A DNA stretch of 48,195 nt from an uncultured Lachnospiraceae bacterium (GTDB lineage Bacteria; Bacillota; Clostridia; Lachnospirales; Lachnospiraceae), in NCBI GenBank assembly GCA_902792005.1, contig CADAXW010000021.1, positions 1-48,195 on the forward strand, given 5' to 3'. The position numbers and the translations under genes were made by a program. Below are positions 44,185 to 48,195 of this stretch, in pieces; within the stretch, counting starts at the first letter, position 1, and the number at the start of each line of letters is the position of its first letter. The notes beneath the pieces are model-generated. The model was not told where the DNA came from and ran no database searches. It was given only the letters and a program-made list of their open reading frames with translations.

Positions 44185-45945
44185 ATGCTAGAGGAATTAC
44201 TCGGAAAATTAGACGGAGAACTATTTGCGGTCTGGTTCCTGATCGGAGCCGCGCTGGTGTTCTGGATGCAGGCCGGTTTTGCAATGGTGGAGACCGGATT
44301 TGCAAGAGCAAAGAATGCAGGAAACATCCTGATGAAGAACCTGATGGATTTCTGTATCGGTTGTGTGGTTTTTATCCTGATCGGATTTGGACTTCTGCTT
44401 GGAGAAGACCTGTTTGGCTTCATCGGTGAGCCGGGCTTCGACATTTTCACAAAATATGAAAACTTCGACTGGTCGAATTTCGTATTTAACCTTGTGTTCT
44501 GTGCAACAACGGCAACCATCGTATCCGGTGCCATGGCAGAACGTACAAAGTTCCTCAGCTACTGTGTATATTCAGCGGTTATTTCCGCTTTGATCTACCC
44601 CATCGAGGCACACTGGATCTGGGGCGGCGGCTGGCTCGCAGAGCTGGGCTTCCACGATTTCGCAGGTTCCTGTGCGATCCACATGGTTGGTGGTATCGCA
44701 GCCTTCATCGGAGCAAAGATGGTAGGCCCCAGAATCGGAAAGTTCGAGAGAGACTCGAAGGGTAAAGTAACAAAGGTAAATGCATTCCCGGGTCACAACC
44801 TGGTAATCGGTGCACTCGGCGTTTTCATCCTCTGGCTTGGATGGTACGGCTTCAACGGAGCAGCTTGTACAAGCGTAGATCAGCTGGCATCCGTATTTCT
44901 AACAACAACCGTCGCACCTTCCGTAGCAACGGTTGTCTGCATGATCTTCACCTGGATCCGCTATGGTAAGCCTGATGTGTCCATGTGTCTCAACGCATCA
45001 CTGGCAGGTCTGGTAGCCATCACGGCAGGATGTGATGTAACAGATGCTCTGGGAGCTTCCGTCATCGGTGCAGTCGCAGGTGTTCTGGTCATCTTCGGTG
45101 TATGGCTTCTGGATTACAAGCTTCATATCGACGATCCGGTTGGTGCATGTGCAGTTCATATGCTGAACGGTATCTGGGGAACCATCGCAGTTGGTCTTTT
45201 TGCAACCACAACGGCTCCCGGAAATGATAAACTCAGCGGTCTCTTCTACGGCGGCGGAGCTGAGCTTCTCGGAAAGCAGCTTCTTGGTTTTGTAACAGTC
45301 GCAGCATGGACGACAGTCGGAATGATCATAGTATTCGCCCTGATCAAAAAGATCTTCGGTCTTCGGGTTTCCGAGGAGGAAGAGCTGGAAGGTCTGGACC
45401 TGACAGAGCATGGTCTTGCATCTGCATACTCCGGTTTCAGTATCGTTGATATGTCAAGTGCAATGATGAGCGAGAACGAGAACACCAGCCTTGGTGTAAG
45501 CGATTATGACGAGGCAAGTGAAGCGAAACGGAACGCAGCGGTTCCGGTGGAAAATGTATCGGCGGCCATGGCGGGTATGATCCCCGACAGTGGCATCAAC
45601 AAGGTAGTCATCATAACGAAGCTGTCACGGTACGACAAGATCAAACGTGCCCTGAACAACCTGGGTGTCACCGGTATCACGGTAACACAGGTCAGCGGCT
45701 GTGGTATCCAGAAAGGTACCGGCGAGATGTACCGTGGAGTTGAGATGGATATGACCCTTCTTCCGAAGATCAAGCTGGAGGTAGTGGTAAGCGGCATCCC
45801 CGTTGACAGCGTGATCGAAACTGCGAAGAAGACACTTTACACCGGTAAGATCGGTGATGGTAAGATCTTTGTATATCCGGTAAGCCGGGTAGTAAAGATA
45901 AGAACGGGCGAGGAAAACTACGATGCATTACAGGATGTAGAGTAG
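44185..45945 (+). CDS. amtB: Ammonium transporter with fused C-terminal PII domain
   Basis: The 586-residue protein is a fusion. Residues 1-400 are an Amt channel of eleven helices (FAVWFLIGAALVFWMQAGFAMVETGFARAKN, the pore His in AIHMVGG and AVHMLNG, LVIGALGVFILWLGWYGFNG). After a linker, residues about 471-586 are a GlnB/GlnK domain (NKVVIITKLSRYDKIKRALNNLGVTGITVTQVSGCG...). The PII T-loop reads GEMYRGVEMDMTLLPK. The position of the uridylylated Tyr51 of enteric PII is Met, so modification there is unlikely. Normally GlnK plugs AmtB when nitrogen is plentiful; fusion makes the regulator part of the channel. It lies 93 nt upstream of glnN copy 2, with which it is probably co-transcribed. Confidence 0.93.
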   Translation: MLEELLGKLDGELFAVWFLIGAALVFWMQAGFAMVETGFARAKNAGNILMKNLMDFCIGCVVFILIGFGLLLGEDLFGFIGEPGFDIFTKYENFDWSNFVFNLVFCATTATIVSGAMAERTKFLSYCVYSAVISALIYPIEAHWIWGGGWLAELGFHDFAGSCAIHMVGGIAAFIGAKMVGPRIGKFERDSKGKVTKVNAFPGHNLVIGALGVFILWLGWYGFNGAACTSVDQLASVFLTTTVAPSVATVVCMIFTWIRYGKPDVSMCLNASLAGLVAITAGCDVTDALGASVIGAVAGVLVIFGVWLLDYKLHIDDPVGACAVHMLNGIWGTIAVGLFATTTAPGNDKLSGLFYGGGAELLGKQLLGFVTVAAWTTVGMIIVFALIKKIFGLRVSEEEELEGLDLTEHGLASAYSGFSIVDMSSAMMSENENTSLGVSDYDEASEAKRNAAVPVENVSAAMAGMIPDSGINKVVIITKLSRYDKIKRALNNLGVTGITVTQVSGCGIQKGTGEMYRGVEMDMTLLPKIKLEVVVSGIPVDSVIETAKKTLYTGKIGDGKIFVYPVSRVVKIRTGEENYDALQDVE

Positions 45946-45977
45946 GCCCGAAGGTAAAGGTTGGTTATGAGAGACGG

Positions 45978-45997
45978 CCCGGGGTCATTTCCCCGGG
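45978..45997 (+). other. GC-rich hairpin between amtB and glnN
   Basis: CCCGGGG (45978-45984) pairs perfectly with CCCCGGG (45991-45997) around TCATTT. An A-rich stretch, not T-rich, follows, so it is more likely an mRNA processing/stability element than a terminator. Confidence 0.5.
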
Positions 45998-46038
45998 TGC
46001 GGTCTGTGAAAAATAAAAAAACGAAAAGGAGAACTACT

Positions 46039-48141
46039 ATGGAAAAGGTAAATGTACCGGAGCTGTTTGGTTCACTGGTCTTCAATGACCGTGAGATGAA
46101 GGCAAGACTTTCGAAGGATGTTTATAAGTCTCTTCGTAAGACCATCGATGAAAATGTGCGTCTGGATGAGCAGGTTGCAGAGGCAGTGGCAAAGGAGATG
46201 AAGGAGTGGGCCATCGAGCATGGCGCAACACATTTCACACACTGGTTCCAGCCCCTGACAGGCGTGACAGCTGAGAAGCACGACAGCTTTATCGAGCCGA
46301 CAGGCGACGGCGGGGTACTGATGGAGTTCTCCGGAAAAGAACTGATCAAGGGTGAGCCGGATGCATCCTCCTTCCCCTCAGGCGGACTTCGCGCCACATT
46401 TGAGGCAAGAGGCTATACCGCATGGGATCCCACATCCTATGCGTTCATTAAGGATCATACCCTGTGCATCCCCACAGCCTTCTGCTCCTACTCAGGAGAG
46501 GCTCTGGATAAAAAGACACCGCTGCTTCGTTCCATGCAGGCCATCAACCGTGAGGCACTGCGTGTGCTGCGACTGTTCGGAAATACAGATGTTAAAAATG
46601 TCAGCACAAGCGTTGGTCCGGAGCAGGAATATTTCCTTATCGATCAGAAGCTCTTTAACCAGCGGACTGACCTGGTTTATACAGGACGTACCCTGTTCGG
46701 CTGCAGACCTCCGAAGGGGCAGGAGATGGACGATCACTACTTCGGTGTGATCAAGCCCCGTGTCATTGAGTATATGGAGGATCTGAATCAGGAGCTCTGG
46801 AAGCTGGGTATCCTTGCAAAGACAGAGCATAATGAGGTGGCTCCGGCACAGCACGAGCTGGCTCCCATTTATTCCACAACGAATATCGCAACTGACAACA
46901 ATCAGCTTACCATGGAGATCATGCAGAAGGTGGCAAAGCGCCATGGCATGGTATGTCTGCTTCATGAGAAGCCCTTCGCAGGTGTGAACGGCTCCGGTAA
47001 GCACAACAACTGGTCGATCTCCACGAACACAGGCGTGAACCTTCTTTCTCCGGGTGAAACACCCTACGAGAATGCACAGTTCCTTCTGTTCCTCTGTGCA
47101 GTCATCCAGGCAGTGGATGATTATCAGGATCTGCTTCGTCTGTCCGTAGCAACTGCAGGAAACGACCACAGACTTGGCGCAAATGAGGCGCCTCCGGCTA
47201 TCATTTCCGTATTCCTTGGCGAGGAGCTGACAGGTATCCTGAATGCCATCCGCGATGACAAGCCGTATGAGGGCGTTGAGAAGGTGATCATGAAGCTGGG
47301 CGTACATGTTCTGCCCCGGTTCTCCCGTGATACCACAGACAGAAACCGTACATCACCCTTCGCATTTACAGGAAACAAATTCGAGTTCCGTTCTCTGGGC
47401 TCCTCCAACAGCATTGCATGCGCAAATATCATGCTGAATGCAGCCGTTGCAGAAAGTCTGAGACAGTATGCAGATGAGCTGGAGAAGGCTGATGACTTTG
47501 AGACATCCCTCCACAACCTGATCAAGCGCGTGATCACAGAGCATCAGAGGATCCTCTTCGACGGAAACGGTTACGGCGAGGACTGGATCAAGGAAGCAAC
47601 CGAGGTTCGCGGACTGTCCAACCTGAAGACAACCGCAGACGCTATGCCGAAGCTTCTGGATCCGAAGAATAAGGAGATGCTGATCCGTCATAAGGTATTT
47701 AACGAGGCTGAGATCCAGTCCCGTTGCGAGATCATGCTGGAGAATTACTGCAAGACAGTCAATATCGAAGGTATGACCATGGTAGACATGGTACGTAAGG
47801 ATTACCTGCCGGCAATCGAAGAGTATCTGTATACTCTGGCCCGCGCAGTGGATTCCATGAAGTCCGTCAGCGAGAACGTAAAGTGCAGATATGAGATCTC
47901 CACCATCGAGAAGCTGACAGATCTGACAGATAACATCCTGACAGCAGTAGAAGCACTGGAGGAGGCACTGGCAGCACTGAAGGATTGCGAGGACATCTTT
48001 GCAACCTCCGAGGCCATCCGCGACTCCATCCTGCCCAGCATGAATACGCTCCGCGGCTATGTAGATGCAGCCGAGATGCTGACATCCGCAAAGTACTGGC
48101 CGTATCCGAGCTACGGCAAGCTGCTGTTCAGCGTGCAGTGA
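46039..48141 (+). CDS. glnN: Glutamine synthetase type III, intact copy 2
   Basis: A 700-residue GSIII, the large dodecameric form that makes glutamine from glutamate, ammonia and ATP. Active-site blocks are intact: [78 protein letters not shown] and [25 protein letters not shown] 46039 has AAAAGGAG 7 nt upstream; the frame is open to 45961 without a site. With the upstream Amt-PII fusion it forms an ammonium uptake and assimilation unit. It is closely related to the broken copy at 33562, implying duplication in this lineage. A repeat element (copy F) follows 13 nt after the stop. Confidence 0.96.
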   Translation: MEKVNVPELFGSLVFNDREMKARLSKDVYKSLRKTIDENVRLDEQVAEAVAKEMKEWAIEHGATHFTHWFQPLTGVTAEKHDSFIEPTGDGGVLMEFSGKELIKGEPDASSFPSGGLRATFEARGYTAWDPTSYAFIKDHTLCIPTAFCSYSGEALDKKTPLLRSMQAINREALRVLRLFGNTDVKNVSTSVGPEQEYFLIDQKLFNQRTDLVYTGRTLFGCRPPKGQEMDDHYFGVIKPRVIEYMEDLNQELWKLGILAKTEHNEVAPAQHELAPIYSTTNIATDNNQLTMEIMQKVAKRHGMVCLLHEKPFAGVNGSGKHNNWSISTNTGVNLLSPGETPYENAQFLLFLCAVIQAVDDYQDLLRLSVATAGNDHRLGANEAPPAIISVFLGEELTGILNAIRDDKPYEGVEKVIMKLGVHVLPRFSRDTTDRNRTSPFAFTGNKFEFRSLGSSNSIACANIMLNAAVAESLRQYADELEKADDFETSLHNLIKRVITEHQRILFDGNGYGEDWIKEATEVRGLSNLKTTADAMPKLLDPKNKEMLIRHKVFNEAEIQSRCEIMLENYCKTVNIEGMTMVDMVRKDYLPAIEEYLYTLARAVDSMKSVSENVKCRYEISTIEKLTDLTDNILTAVEALEEALAALKDCEDIFATSEAIRDSILPSMNTLRGYVDAAEMLTSAKYWPYPSYGKLLFSVQ

Positions 48142-48154
48142 ACAAATTGACAGT

Positions 48155-48195
48155 GTGACAACGGGGACAGTCCCTCTTGTCACGTTTTCCCGGGA
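48155..48195. repeat. Compound palindromic repeat, copy F (cut by window end)
   Basis: The left hairpin (GTGACAACGGGGAC/GTCCCTCTTGTCAC) and the first half of the centre (GTTTTCCCGGGA) are visible before the window ends. Confidence 0.88.

Noticed and set aside
45961-46038. Upstream extension of the intact glnN start by 26 codons.
   Set aside because: It runs through a GC-rich hairpin without a ribosome site; [11 protein letters not shown] at 46039 matches copy 1 and has a good site.

Overview
The window reads as a chromosomal segment of a mid-GC Firmicute, most likely a Lachnospiraceae-type Clostridium relative. The reasons are consensus sigma-A promoters and strong AGGAGG ribosome sites, a type III glutamine synthetase, an AmtB-PII fusion, a FeoA-FeoB fusion with a Cys-rich Feo accessory protein, YfhO proteins, a sortase-type surface protein and a SleB-like wall hydrolase with wall-binding repeats. 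I saw no tRNA, rRNA, CRISPR array, transposase gene or phage gene. The species assignment is inference.

Layout. 1-1506: the 3' end of a sortase-anchored surface protein, then rfbB (plus strand). 1596-6653 (minus strand): permease, ABC ATPase, permease, DesK/NarX-type histidine kinase and NarL-type response regulator, apparently one operon. A 242-nt divergent control region carries two near-identical dyads. 6896-9051 (plus): a second, unrelated two-component pair (LytS-like kinase, and a regulator with a SARP-like C-terminus). 9333-15740: SseB-like protein, zinc-ribbon membrane protein, CtpE-like P-type ATPase and a GH13 amylase-family enzyme. 15886-20791: uvrB and uvrA, preceded by an unusual cluster of triloop hairpins. 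20861-25110: a YfhO-family protein and a convergent RelA/SpoT-type synthetase. 25297-27305: a fruK gene reduced to its two ends by an internal in-frame deletion, then ptsI. 27360-28889: a secreted SleB-like hydrolase. 29046-33465: a glycosyltransferase, GtrA flippase and YfhO operon matching the three-component (CsbB/GtcA/YfhO) scheme that decorates teichoic acids in Bacillus and Listeria. 33562-35656: a glnN copy broken by an 8-nt deletion. 35747-38238 (minus): feoAB, interrupted by a frameshift, plus a 54-residue Feo accessory gene. 38515-43798: a second surface-glycan cluster (GtrII-like protein, polysaccharide pyruvyl transferase family, FrhB-like Fe-S protein, GtrB-like glycosyltransferase). 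44185-48141: AmtB-PII fusion and an intact glnN, behind a perfect consensus promoter followed almost at once by an intrinsic terminator.

Two themes run through the window. The first is a 74-nt compound palindrome (two 29-nt hairpins around a CCCGGG-centred palindrome). It occurs six times between 23.9 kb and the right end and not at all before that. Three genes take their stop codon from it, and it is placed so that it could terminate transcription in both directions. The second is repeated small-scale damage and slippage: short tandem duplications at gene ends, Ala/Glu-rich inserts in three membrane proteins, an 8-nt deletion in glnN, a frameshift in feoB and a large in-frame deletion in fruK. 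The frameshifts could be assembly errors, and read-level checks would settle that.
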